Below, piece by piece: positions 40,370 through 50,800 of a DNA stretch of 64,000 bases. The notes beneath the pieces were generated by a model, which saw only the letters and a program-made list of their open reading frames with translations, ran no database searches and was not told the DNA's origin. Made by a program: the position numbers and the translations under genes. The stretch covers positions 120,001 through 184,000 of the forward strand of contig NC_018336.1 in assembly GCF_000234665.1 (NCBI RefSeq). Reading direction: 5' to 3'. Position 1 is the first letter of the stretch; every line of letters starts with the position of its first letter. Origin of the DNA: Leishmania mexicana MHOM/GT/2001/U1103. Lineage: Eukaryota > Euglenozoa > Kinetoplastea > Trypanosomatida > Trypanosomatidae.

Positions 40370-41074
40370 GGATGTGAGGAGGACGTGTGTAAAGGAGGAA
40401 AGGGGAAGAGGACGGAGGTGGGCCGGCAGTGGGGTGCGGCGAGAGGGACGAGTATAATCACTCCTGCACCGGGGACGGCGTCCCTTGCTCCGTGTTCTTG
40501 TCGCTTCCTACAGCGCCTACAATGTGTGACGCCGTCGTAGCCGCGGCGTGTCTGACTTTCCGCGCCATCGCACGAGGGGAACAGCGTGACGCGGATGGAC
40601 GAAAAACGCGCGCAGAGCCCAAACACCGCAGAAAAAAAAGGCAGGGAGAGGGGCGGTGTGGGGCAGAGTGGGAGCAAGAAGTGCATCGCCTGAGCAACGC
40701 ACCGCGAGAAAGAGGCGGGAGCAGAAGACTGCACGATGATGTGTGCCGTGCGCGCCCCCATCAAACGGCCTCAGCCGAAAGTGTCAAAGGCCACCCGACA
40801 TGCAGACAACGAGGAACTTACGCGTGTGGTGAGGTCGGCCGGTGCCGCCGCTCCCACCCCCTCCTCTCCCTCCCAGGTATATACATCCCTGATGGCAAGA
40901 AAAGGTCACAGACAGACAGTGCCGCCACGTGTGTGTCATCCTCTTTTGGACACCTCTGTGCTTCTGCACTCCCCCCCCGTCAGCGCAGCGCAAGAGGGGA
41001 GACACGCGCCCATGGCCACGTGCATTGGTTACTTGGTGACCCACAGCACGCCAACCACCCTGCGAGTGGCTGTG
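40370..41074. other. Intergenic region
   Basis: About 0.7 kb without recognised features. Confidence 0.65.
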
Positions 41075-44000
41075 CTACGCGTCCTCGGCACCGTCCTCCA
41101 TGCAGGACAGCAGCTCCATGTGCTCCGCCGTCGTCACACCGCAAGCCTCCAGCTCCACTGAGTATCGTGCCAAGAAAGACATCAAGGCGCCGGTCTCACC
41201 AGCGCGCGACAGCCACTCTGCTCTCCACCCCAGAAGCTGCACGTAGTGCTCCTGAAAGCAGCGCACCACGCAACGGCGCACAAGCGGGTCCACAACAAAA
41301 GGCAGCTGCATCAGTGCGGCTTGCTCGCGCACGGCACCGCAGCACTCCGCGTGCCGCGTGCCGTGCGCCAAATCCTCAGCGGCGTTTACCGCTCGCACAT
41401 GTCGACCACGACTGAAGACGAGGTACATGCGCAGCCCAGTCAAGAGGGGGTGGTTACCCGGCATGAGCATCTCCAGCTCTTCCAGTGTGCTTGCGCAGAG
41501 ATGGATGAGCTCGGCGCTGACAGTGGAGCCGAGGCCTCTCGCCACCGTTGAGTAGGCGAACGCCTCCAAGCGAAGCCGCAGTCGCAGAAAGTGCGTAGGC
41601 AAAAGAGTCCGGGCAACGCACGCGTCGAGGTCGACGAGGTGTCGCACCGCTGCCACCACCGGATCACGCGCGGTCTCTGTGGCTTTGCCTTCACCCTCAC
41701 TCTTGGCCAACCGCATTGGGACGTCATCCAACTGACGCTGCAACTGATCAGCAGCTGAGCTCCTCTCTTCGGTGACGCCGTGTACCTCACAAGTCCTTCG
41801 CCGATGCGGGCAATGCTCTCCATGCCGGAACACGGTGGCCCTTTTCGGCGCACCAGCCGCTGCGGGCATACTGGTGAGGACCTCAGTTTCCCCAGGGATG
41901 TTTGGCTCGTAGATAAGCTGTCTGCACCCGCTGCACACCTGCCCACGTAGCAACGCGGCCTTCTGGGTGCACAAGTGGCAGCGGCACCGAAACCCAAGCG
42001 TCTCCGACAGCTCCGTCTGCGACACCGTCAGAGCTGTAGTGGCAGGCACGTACGACACCGTGATCTCCTCTCCGCTCTCGATGGCCCGTAGTGCAACGAG
42101 TGACGCGACGACACCGTCGTCTTCGCTTCGGTGTGGATGCGCGGGTGTCCTGTCCAACACGAGAATTGCGTTGGGGACGCACGCGTGGTTGAGGTGGCGC
42201 AAGAACGAGAAAAGCGCCTTCACAGACGTATCGTTCGCGCTCAGAGAAGCGCACGCAGCCACGCCACAGTCGCCGTCACCTCTCTTCAGCCCTGCCTTCA
42301 CGCATCCGTGGTATTCATTGTACTGCTTGTGCCGCGATGATCGAGGTGGCGGGTCAATGCGGAATTCATCGACACCGCGCACATCGAGAAGCAGCTGAGG
42401 CGCGGATGGAAAAGATGCATGCACCGCGCCACCGCGCCAGTTCAGCGCTCGGCGTAGCGGAGCGTCGGCAGTGAGGTTTGTGTCGCAAGGGCTATTTTGC
42501 GGTGCGGCCTCCGGCTGTGGCTTTGCGGCCTTGCTGACCTGCACCTCCTGCACGCACGAGGCAGACGGAAGCGGGAAAGCATCGTACATCACACGTTCGG
42601 CCCACTGGTGCAGGCCGCTGCGCAAGAGATCAGGGAAGCGGGCCAGCAGACTAAGAAGCTGAGCTGCCGCGCTGCGCTCGCCATTCTCTGTGGTGAGCAG
42701 CGCTGAGTCCTTGCGCTGACGTGCCCAAGCGATCAGTTCATCCCCTGCTTCCTCCGCCACAGGGCCAGCCGCCGCGCCGTTGTGGCGGCACCGCGCACCT
42801 TCCTTCCAGATCGGCGTGCTGTCCTGAATGCGCTCTCCGGTGTTGGCGACGGCGCTCGCTGTCTCGGAGCCGCCTCGACAAAATACGCGTACCTCCGTGT
42901 CGGCCACCGTGGCAAGTGCCGCCTCTCGGGCGAGCAGCTCTCCCTCTCTGACGGTGCCGATGGCCAGCAGACCACACCCGGCGACGCTGCGGGACGGATC
43001 GATGCTGAGCTCTAGATGAGGGTGCAGATAAAACTGTGCGCACGAAGAGGACGACGACGACGATGTGCCAAGAAGCGCAAGCAGGAGGGTGCGGATACGA
43101 CCGAGGATGAGCTGGTCAGTAGGCACGGAGGCAGTGTGCGAGGCGGTGATGCGGGTCACCTGCTGAGCACCGAGAATTTCGCGCACCGCACCAAGAGCAG
43201 CCACGGCCGCTGTCATTTCTGTTTCTGCGCCCGCTGCGGGCTCGGCCGCTGCTGTTAGGGTCCGCAGAGGTGTAATCGATGCAAGCTCGACGCTCGCCTC
43301 GGCGTACACGCGAAGAAGCGCGCGGATGTGGCCATCAGTGAGGTGGGCAGAGGGACTGGCCTTGAGCGGAACGCGAGACTTGACATCGTGCCATGCGTCC
43401 CGCAATGCGGCCATGGCGCTTCGCTCGGTGCCAGCACAGCCATCCGCATCGGCGCCTGGCAAACTCGACGCAGCGCAGAGGTGCGAGAGCACAACATCAA
43501 TTTTCGCCTCTTCATCGTCGTCATCGTCGAATGTGTCACAATCTAATTCAAGCACTGCGGCCAACGCGGCGCGAGTGAGCTGTGGAGGAGGTGCGGGGAG
43601 CAGCGTAGAGACACGGCAGTCCGCCAGTGCCAACGTGCTGCAGTAAAGGTGGCGCCAGCTCTCCTCGCGGTCATCGCCATCGGCTTCGTCGTTGACCGGT
43701 GTCCACGAGTGAGATGGGCCGCGTACAAGTGGTGCGCTTTGCATTTGCCGCAGAACGGCTGACAGCTCGCCGTCCGAAGAGATCGCCACACGCTCGGCAA
43801 CCCATCGGCACACAAGAAGCGCAAGACAGCAGTGCAGGAAAGACGCTTCGGAGGCGTGCACACACAAGCTGTCCCCGTCACCAAATCGGGCGCCCTCTGG
43901 GGAGAATGAAGTGGGAGATGGCGGCGCCGGTGGGGTGCGCGAGCCGCTGGCCGCGGCAGAAAGCAAACATAGCAACGACGGCATCATCACCGACGATGGT

Positions 44001-44092
44001 AGCGGTGGCTCCCCCGTAGGGAGAGCTGCCGCGCTAGGTGAGGCGACATCCCAGTCCCACGTGGCGCGGCAGACCGCATGAGCAGTGTTCAT
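41075..44092 (-). CDS. SMYD-like SET-domain protein (putative lysine methyltransferase)
   Basis: A 1005-aa protein with a split SET domain. The N-terminal SET half starts near 364-390 (IDPSRSVAGCGLLAIGTVREGELLARE). The catalytic half is at 631-682 with HLNHACVPNA (the NHxCxPN motif that binds AdoMet) and GEEITVSY. A Cys-rich post-SET zinc site follows (C703, C705, C708 in FRCRCHLC), perhaps with C720 and C723. The intervening 240 residues replace the MYND finger of SMYD proteins with a different, mostly low-complexity insertion. Residues 1-350 are Ala/Pro/Asp-rich (acidic run at 189-195). The C-terminal 200 residues are helical, reminiscent of the SMYD TPR-like tail. Substrate unknown; ATG 44092 starts MNTAHAVCRATWDWD. 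Confidence 0.85.
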   Translation of the reverse strand: MNTAHAVCRATWDWDVASPSAAALPTGEPPLPSSVMMPSLLCLLSAAASGSRTPPAPPSPTSFSPEGARFGDGDSLCVHASEASFLHCCLALLVCRWVAERVAISSDGELSAVLRQMQSAPLVRGPSHSWTPVNDEADGDDREESWRHLYCSTLALADCRVSTLLPAPPPQLTRAALAAVLELDCDTFDDDDDEEAKIDVVLSHLCAASSLPGADADGCAGTERSAMAALRDAWHDVKSRVPLKASPSAHLTDGHIRALLRVYAEASVELASITPLRTLTAAAEPAAGAETEMTAAVAALGAVREILGAQQVTRITASHTASVPTDQLILGRIRTLLLALLGTSSSSSSSCAQFYLHPHLELSIDPSRSVAGCGLLAIGTVREGELLAREAALATVADTEVRVFCRGGSETASAVANTGERIQDSTPIWKEGARCRHNGAAAGPVAEEAGDELIAWARQRKDSALLTTENGERSAAAQLLSLLARFPDLLRSGLHQWAERVMYDAFPLPSASCVQEVQVSKAAKPQPEAAPQNSPCDTNLTADAPLRRALNWRGGAVHASFPSAPQLLLDVRGVDEFRIDPPPRSSRHKQYNEYHGCVKAGLKRGDGDCGVAACASLSANDTSVKALFSFLRHLNHACVPNAILVLDRTPAHPHRSEDDGVVASLVALRAIESGEEITVSYVPATTALTVSQTELSETLGFRCRCHLCTQKAALLRGQVCSGCRQLIYEPNIPGETEVLTSMPAAAGAPKRATVFRHGEHCPHRRRTCEVHGVTEERSSAADQLQRQLDDVPMRLAKSEGEGKATETARDPVVAAVRHLVDLDACVARTLLPTHFLRLRLRLEAFAYSTVARGLGSTVSAELIHLCASTLEELEMLMPGNHPLLTGLRMYLVFSRGRHVRAVNAAEDLAHGTRHAECCGAVREQAALMQLPFVVDPLVRRCVVRCFQEHYVQLLGWRAEWLSRAGETGALMSFLARYSVELEACGVTTAEHMELLSCMEDGAEDA

Positions 44093-46101
44093 GGGGGCTA
44101 GTGTGATGGCGCTATGTCACCGCCATCCTTCCTGTATGTTGGTCGACCAAATAAGTACAGGAGGGCTGCGTCCTTGGGCTTGTCGGCCTCGGCGACAGAA
44201 CGAGAGAGTGAGAGGAGAGGCGGGGGTGGTGGCAGGGCGACAAGGAGGGAGAAGCGTGCTGAAGAGGTGCGAGAACACAAGCGCGGTCCCATCCATGTCA
44301 CCACAGATGTAGCAAACACGCCAAAACGAAAAGCGGCTTCCGTCTTTCGGTTCGTTGGCGTGTCGGATTCATCGGAAAGGGCGGCAAGGGAGAAAACAGC
44401 AGAGAGACGCAGAGAGGTGAAGGGGAGAAGGGAGGAGACACAACCGTTCAGGCGAGAGCACGGGTTGGGAGAAGGCGGCGCCCCCCCGTCACCTCTTCAG
44501 GGGGAGGGCGAAATGAAAAGAACAAAGACATGCGAGCAGACGTGCCCTCTCAGCGCTCGCTGCCTCACGTATGATGTGCGCACCGCCTTATCTGCTGTTG
44601 TTGCCACCGTGTTGCGTCCGTACACGATTCCTGTCCGGGTGTTTCGCATGTGGCGGCAGATGTATAAGCACTTTCTGGCGTGATGTAATATGCATCACCG
44701 TGTCGCTACACGAGAGGCTGCACATTTCGCTCTGGGGGAAAAAGAAGGGGGAGGTGGGAGGGGGTGGCTATGATGGATGGAGAGGGCGCCTGAGCTTCAC
44801 CCGATCCTCACAACGCAAGAGGACAAAAGAACTACACCACAGGAGGTGATGACATGTCAGTGGGAGACGTAGAAAATACAAGAAGAAAAGAAAAGGTGCG
44901 CGCTCCAGACTTTCCGCAAGACCGCGAAAGCAGAGCACCCGACAAGCATAGAGAGAGAGACAGAGACAGAGGGCGCGCAGAGCCTGTTCGCCTCGCTCTG
45001 CCTTCTTCTTGCCCGTGTGCTCTTCCTTTGTGCAGGTGCTCCGTCTACGGGTGAATCGGCAGCCCCGCCTCTCCCGTGTACTCCAGGCATCCTCTTGGTC
45101 GCCCTGTCGTCACGGCTACGCAACACTACGGAACGCAGCACAGGTAGCGGAAAGCGAAAGCGGGCCGAGCCCTGTCCACGGGAACGAAGGCGAGCCCGCT
45201 CAGCTGGCGTCGTCACCGGCTCTCAGGGTCTTGCTATGAAAACGCACGCTCTCACGTATGTAGAGGTACACAACAGCGGTCGCTGAGTCATCGACGGGCT
45301 CGGAAGAGCGGCCATCCAATCAAAGAAGAAAAACAGAATAAACGAAGGCGGGGCTTAGTACCAACAGTGACGCCACCGTCCCGCTTGTCACGGGGTCGGG
45401 CACCGGTGGCAGCCCTTCGTATCACCTCTACAAAATCCATATTCTCCTCCAGATCCTCCAACGCTTCACTTCCCACTTCACACGCGATCCGGCCAATCGC
45501 CGGCGATTGCGAACGGCACACCGATAAGAGAGAGTCGTCGCGAAGAGGGCTGAAGAGACGAATGCGCTGCAACGCGGTGTGGGCCCGTCTTCCTCAGCGA
45601 CTGGGCAACACTGAAGCCGCATGCACGGGGATTCGCAAGGTGCCAACTGATAGCAATAGGAGTCTCCGTGTGCGCGTGGGTCGGCCGGTGGTAAGGGGAA
45701 GGAAGGGAGGGGTCCGGCAGAGCGCAGCAGAAAGAAATATGTTGCCTTCTTGCCCTTCACGCCGCAACGACGTCGGGGCAGATGCCACCGCGCCGCGCAA
45801 ACGCGCGCACACATCGCCACCAGCCATCCACGGCGTTGCCGCTACGGACAAGACGGCAGGAGAGCGGGGTACCTGACAACGCTTGCCCGCCGCGTGCAGC
45901 ACGCAGGAGAAGAGGTGGCGGGGGAGGAGGGGGGCATCAGAAAAGGACGGAGAATGGAGGTAGAAAATAAAAAGTGAAAGACGGCACAAAAAAGGCCACG
46001 GCGGGCAAGTGCACAGGAGAGTTGTTCAAAGAAGAATGGTTAGAAGGACGGAAGGGGGAATGGGGCCGGCGCCAACGACCACCACGCAGCCAACAGGAGC
46101 A
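44093..46101. other. Long intergenic region
   Basis: 2.0 kb between the dehydrogenase and the SET gene. Plus-strand frames such as 44114-44683 are purine-rich complements of pyrimidine tracts, with no domains. No dispersed repeat recognised. Confidence 0.65.
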
Positions 46102-47151
46102 CTAGCTCTCCATCTGGATCATAATTTTCATGTCTTTCGGGTCGCGGTTCATCGCGCGCTCGTAGGCCTTCACGCTGTCCTTGAACGCGAACTTGGCGCT
46201 GATCAGCGGCTTCACGTCCATCTTGCCGGAGCTCAGCAGGCGGATGATCCGCGGGTACACGTTGCGGTAGCGGAAAGCCGTCTGGAACGTGATCTCCTTG
46301 GCCTGCGCCATTACAATGTCCACCGGCACGGGCTCCACCGGCATTCCCACAAGCACGCAAGTCGCGCCAGGCGCGGCGTTCTCGTAGATCAGAGGGAACG
46401 CCGATGCCGCGCCGCCGCACTCGAACACAACGTCGCAGCCGTTGCCCTCCGTCGCCTCTGCAACGGCGCACTGCAGCTCGCCCTCCCTCGAGGTGTTCAC
46501 CGCGCGCAGGCCAGGGTAGCGGCCCGCGATCTCCAGCCGCTCGTCGCGCGAGCCGCAGATGATCACCTCAGAGCATCCGCCCGCAAGCGCGGACAGCGCC
46601 GTCACGATCCCGATCGTGCCGCACCCGATCACGAGGCCCACGTCGCCGGGCTTGATGCCGGCCTTCGTCGCCGAGTGCATGCCAACGGCGACCGGCTCGC
46701 ACAGCGCGCCCTCCTCGTAGCTCACGTTGTCTGGAAGCTTGAAGCACAGCGCGGCGGGGTGAATGATGGTCGTCGACATGCACCCGTGCACCGGCGGCGT
46801 CGCGAAGAACGTCAGCTCGGGGTCCAGGTTGTACAGCCCGGTCAGCGTCTGCGCAGAGTTCCAGCGCGGAATGCCCGGCTCCAGCGCAACGCGGTCGCCT
46901 GTCTTCAGGTTCTTCACCTCTGCACCCACCGCTACAACCGTCCCGGAGGCCTCGTGGCCAAGGATCATCGGCTTCTCCACCACAAAGGGTCCGATATGGC
47001 CGTGCTCGTAGTAGTGCACGTCGCTCCCACAGATGCCCACACTGTGGATCTTCACGCGACAGTCGTGCGGGCCGAGCTCGTCGCACACATCCACCTCGCG
47101 AATTGTCAGCTCGCCCTTTTTCTCCAGCACGAGGCTCTGCATGAGGACCAT
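46102..47151 (-). CDS. Sorbitol/xylitol dehydrogenase-like zinc alcohol dehydrogenase
   Basis: A 349-aa medium-chain dehydrogenase/reductase of the polyol dehydrogenase group, oxidising sorbitol or xylitol to the ketose with NAD+. Catalytic zinc ligands are visible: C41 in [11 protein letters not shown]66 and E67 in LGHEASG, and E152 in LCEPVAVG. The nucleotide fold has GCGTIG at 176-181. The lobe for a structural zinc has no Cys cluster ([20 protein letters not shown]), as in mammalian sorbitol dehydrogenase and unlike fungal xylitol dehydrogenases. The first ATG after a long AG-free pyrimidine-rich stretch is 47151, so the upstream open frame is 5'UTR. Substrate preference cannot be read from sequence. 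The last residues MKIMIQMES do not form an obvious SKL-type peroxisome/glycosome signal. Confidence 0.92.
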   Translation of the reverse strand: MVLMQSLVLEKKGELTIREVDVCDELGPHDCRVKIHSVGICGSDVHYYEHGHIGPFVVEKPMILGHEASGTVVAVGAEVKNLKTGDRVALEPGIPRWNSAQTLTGLYNLDPELTFFATPPVHGCMSTTIIHPAALCFKLPDNVSYEEGALCEPVAVGMHSATKAGIKPGDVGLVIGCGTIGIVTALSALAGGCSEVIICGSRDERLEIAGRYPGLRAVNTSREGELQCAVAEATEGNGCDVVFECGGAASAFPLIYENAAPGATCVLVGMPVEPVPVDIVMAQAKEITFQTAFRYRNVYPRIIRLLSSGKMDVKPLISAKFAFKDSVKAYERAMNRDPKDMKIMIQMES

Positions 47152-47803
47152 TTTCGGCGCGGAGGAGGGAGGGGGGCGAGAGATGAAGAGAGTATATGTA
47201 GGTTGCGAGAGAACCCGTAGGAGAGATCGAAGATAGAATAAGGTTGAGAAACGCGTGAGAAAGCAAGGTGTTGCGGTGACGGAGAAGAGCGACTGCTTCC
47301 TAGAGTGGGTGAGCGGTTCGTGCGTGTGTGTGGGTGTTGGCAGGCACCATGAGGAGCAGGAGAGGAGGGGGGCAACGGAAAGTGCGACGGAGAGCAGTGG
47401 CGGGCAAGGCGGCATGTACAGCAACATTAACCGCGGAAAGGGCAGCACGCGGGGGAGAGTACACGCCACTGCACCTCGACACAGCAGGAGAGCATGTACA
47501 CAAGGCGCTGACAGTCACGTCTGCAAGGCAGAACGGCAGCCGCAGATGCGAGAGAAAGCGAGCATCAAATCGGTTGGCGCAGACGCGCCTGTGGTGCACC
47601 TCCTTCGCTGTTGTTTTTCCTGTTTCCTCGATCCTCCCATGTAGGCGGACCTGCACGTCTCGATGGTGGCGCAGACATCCTTGTGCACGCTTGCCAGCAC
47701 CCTTGTGCTTCCTCGAGGCTGTCTTGGGACTGGACAACGTATCTTGTCCTTCTTGTGCGCTCATGTTTCGATGTGTGAAGTCGTCCGTGCTTTCCCACGA
47801 GAC
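47152..47803. other. Intergenic region
   Basis: About 0.65 kb. The part next to the dehydrogenase (47152-47290) is an AG-free pyrimidine-rich run on the minus strand, consistent with its 5'UTR and splice signal. No gene. Confidence 0.7.
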
Positions 47804-50800
47804 CTACGGAATAGCCGTTTGTACCCCCGACCTGCGCAGCGCCTGCACATCATCGCTTGAGAGTCTTGCACACCCGGCATAGGACACATAGCGAAGAGAG
47901 GTGGACGTCGCCAAGAAATCGAGGGGGCCGTGTACATCCAAGCTCTCCATGTTGAGCGCCTGGAGCCGCGGAAGCTCCTCCACCCCGTGCAGTGCGCCAA
48001 TGCTGGTGATTCTCCGGCAGCCCTTCACCGAGAGGTAGCGCAAGGCGCGGCAGCCGCCCACCAAGAAGCGAAGCGTGTGCACCGCGGTGGAAGAGAGGTC
48101 CAGGTACTCGATGTGGCCACCCTGCTCGATTCCCTGCAGACCCTCCACAGTGAGCGCCGTGGCGCCGGCGACGGCGAAGACTTCAAGGGCGGCGCACTTG
48201 CCAAGACGCCCCACTCGCGTCAGGGTGGGGCATCCGTTCGCCACAATCTTGCGGAGGCGTGGCGCATGCTGGAGGCCCTCCAATGACGTGGGCAGCAGCT
48301 CCGTGCAGCCCTCCAAGTAGAGCGCCGTCAGCCTCACGCAGTCAGCGAGGAAGTCGACATCCGTGATAGGCATGTGAGAAAGGCAGAGAATTTCCAGCTG
48401 AGGCAGGGCCTGGATCCCTTGGAGTCCGTCGACATCGAGATGCCGGCAGCCACTCAAGTCCAGTGAACGGAGCGAACGGCACCCCCCACCGAAGTTGGCG
48501 ACCGTCGAGACATTGGTGCTTTTCAAAGACAGCTCCGTGAGAAGGGCGGCGTTCTCCAGACCCATCACAGAAGAGTGTAGCACGCGCTTGCACCCGTCCA
48601 CGCGCAGTACGCGTAGCGCCGGGGTAGACGCAAAGTGCGAGAGACCGCTCACTCGTGTGTACTCCATCGCCAGCAGCTCAAGGTGAGGAAGATCCTCTAG
48701 CCCCGCGATGGAGCTAGAGCTGATGCCGTTGCATCGGGTGAGGAGGATGCGGCGCAAGCTGCGACAGCGAGCAAAGTTCTGCAAGTTCCTCACCTCCTCC
48801 GTGTAACACAGTGACAGCGTCTCGAGCCGTGGCGCCCTCTCCACGCCGCGCAGCTCCTCCAGGCGTCCGCCGCCGCTATCCGGCACAATCGCCAGCGACG
48901 GCAGAAAAGGCGACAATCGGCAGGCGTGCAGCAGCAACTCGCGTAGAGCGGGACAATCGCCAAAGAAAGAGCAGTCGTCGATAACAGCCCTCTCCAAGTG
49001 GAGCACCTCCAGGTGAGGAAGCAGCTCCACCCCGCGTAGAGTGGAGCAGGCAAAGGTTGCTTCAGAGATGAGATGCAGCTCTCGCAGGACAAGTAAGTCA
49101 TCGAGGTGAATGTGGCGCAGGCGCGGCGTGTCGAGCCACAGCACCTGAAGCGCCGGATACACGGTAGCGGTGACATGCACGTCGTCAAGCCCGACAGAGC
49201 AGGGGCTACCCCCAGCACTCGGGCCGCTGCGAACGCTCACATAAAGCTCTCGCAGGCGCTCCAGAGACGGTGATACTCCCTCCTCGCCGACCTCCGTGTG
49301 TGCTTCACAGCTCACATCGCAGAAAAGCGGTGCGGCAGCGTCCGCCACGGCGCCCTGGAGGCTCAACACCTGCAGCGGCGCTGTGAACATAGCAGCATGG
49401 GCGGTGAAGGCACCCAACACCCCAGTGACCTCAGACGCGTCGTATGATTCGCCATCGCTGTGCAGATCCGACGCCGCACCCTCTGCCATGACTGGGGCCC
49501 ATGGACGTGCAGCCACACTCAGAACTAGCAAATTCTTGCGATGCCGCAGCACGCTCATGCACCATCGCCACGCCGCCGCCCATCCTGGCGGCAGCAGCGA
49601 CTCCGTTACGAAAAGATGAAGCTCCTGCAAATCCAAAAGGCCGCCCCCCTCGCTGTCAGGGCACAGCTGGTGTGCTAGCCACGGTATGTGCTGCTCTGTC
49701 AGATGGAGCGCGAGAGGTCGTGGCTGAGGACCTGACGCGTCTCCCAGCATCAACCACGGTGGGTCAACTTCGTTCATCCTGCGCACCACACTGTGCCTTT
49801 TGTTGCGCCAATCCTGCAGGCGCACACGAAAGCAGTATTCCGCAGCAGGATCGCGCCCTGCGTGCCCGGCTTCACCGACGGCCACGACGCCCGCGAGCCC
49901 CTCAGCGTTGGCCATGTTTGCATGATCCCTCGATCCGTCCAGGGTGAAGACCAGTTCCGGCATCGCCGCGCCGTAGTCCTCCTCGTCCTCGTCCTCCTCC
50001 CAGTCACCCTTCGGCGGGCTCACAGAGTCAGTCAACAGAGGTGGATTGGGTGCTGCCCCATCCTCTCCCCTCGGCGAGGTGCGGTCGGTGTGCCTCGTCC
50101 TGCCGACGTCTGCCTGCAGCGAAGGGGCGACGGTGGCGGCAGTGGTGCCCACAACGCGGTCACCTTCGCTGACTTCATTGTCCACAGCGTGTAGAGGCAC
50201 CGAAGGCGACCGCACAAGCAAGAACTCGGCGGCGCTGCTGCAGATGGGCTGGCGAGGCAGGCGGTGGTGGTGCCGCAGCCAGGCACCGACCCATCCCCGC
50301 ATCTCCGCTGTGTCTAGTCGAGTCTTGTTCGTGCACAGCAAATGTACGGTGCCGCTCACATCCTCGACAAGAACGGGCAGCGAAGCATGGCCGTAGTGCG
50401 GATGATGCGGAAGGTCGGTGACTGTGTTCAGACGGTAGTGTCTCTCCGCCTCCTGAGGTGGGTTGGCGAGGGAGCTTTCCATCGCCGCCGTGACAGTAGA
50501 CGACGGGGTATTGGCGCGAGAAGACTGTGAGATAGGGGCCAACGTGACCTGAAGCTGCTTAGAGCGTGATGCAGCTGCGCTGCGCGCCCACTCTCGGGAA
50601 ATCGCACTGACAGCATCGTCCAGCAGCTTCCGCGTTGCGCTGAGAGCCTCGGCAGGTCGCTTCTCTAAAATAGGCAGAGGCAACGGTGTCAGCTGAGCGC
50701 CATAAGCAGCCTTGGCTCTCATGTCCCCTGCGCCCCCGGATGTCGTAAAGGCTCCGCCCGATCCGCTTTTTCCCTCACCACCAGCGCCGTCGAGTCGGTT

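Noticed and set aside
44114..44683. 189-codon plus-strand open frame
   Set aside because: Glu/Arg/Gly-rich complement of pyrimidine tracts, no domain, opposite to the transcription direction of every supported gene.
46009..47220. 403-codon plus-strand frame opposite the polyol dehydrogenase
   Set aside because: His/Arg/Ala-rich antisense shadow of a well-supported gene, a known effect of high GC at third codon positions.
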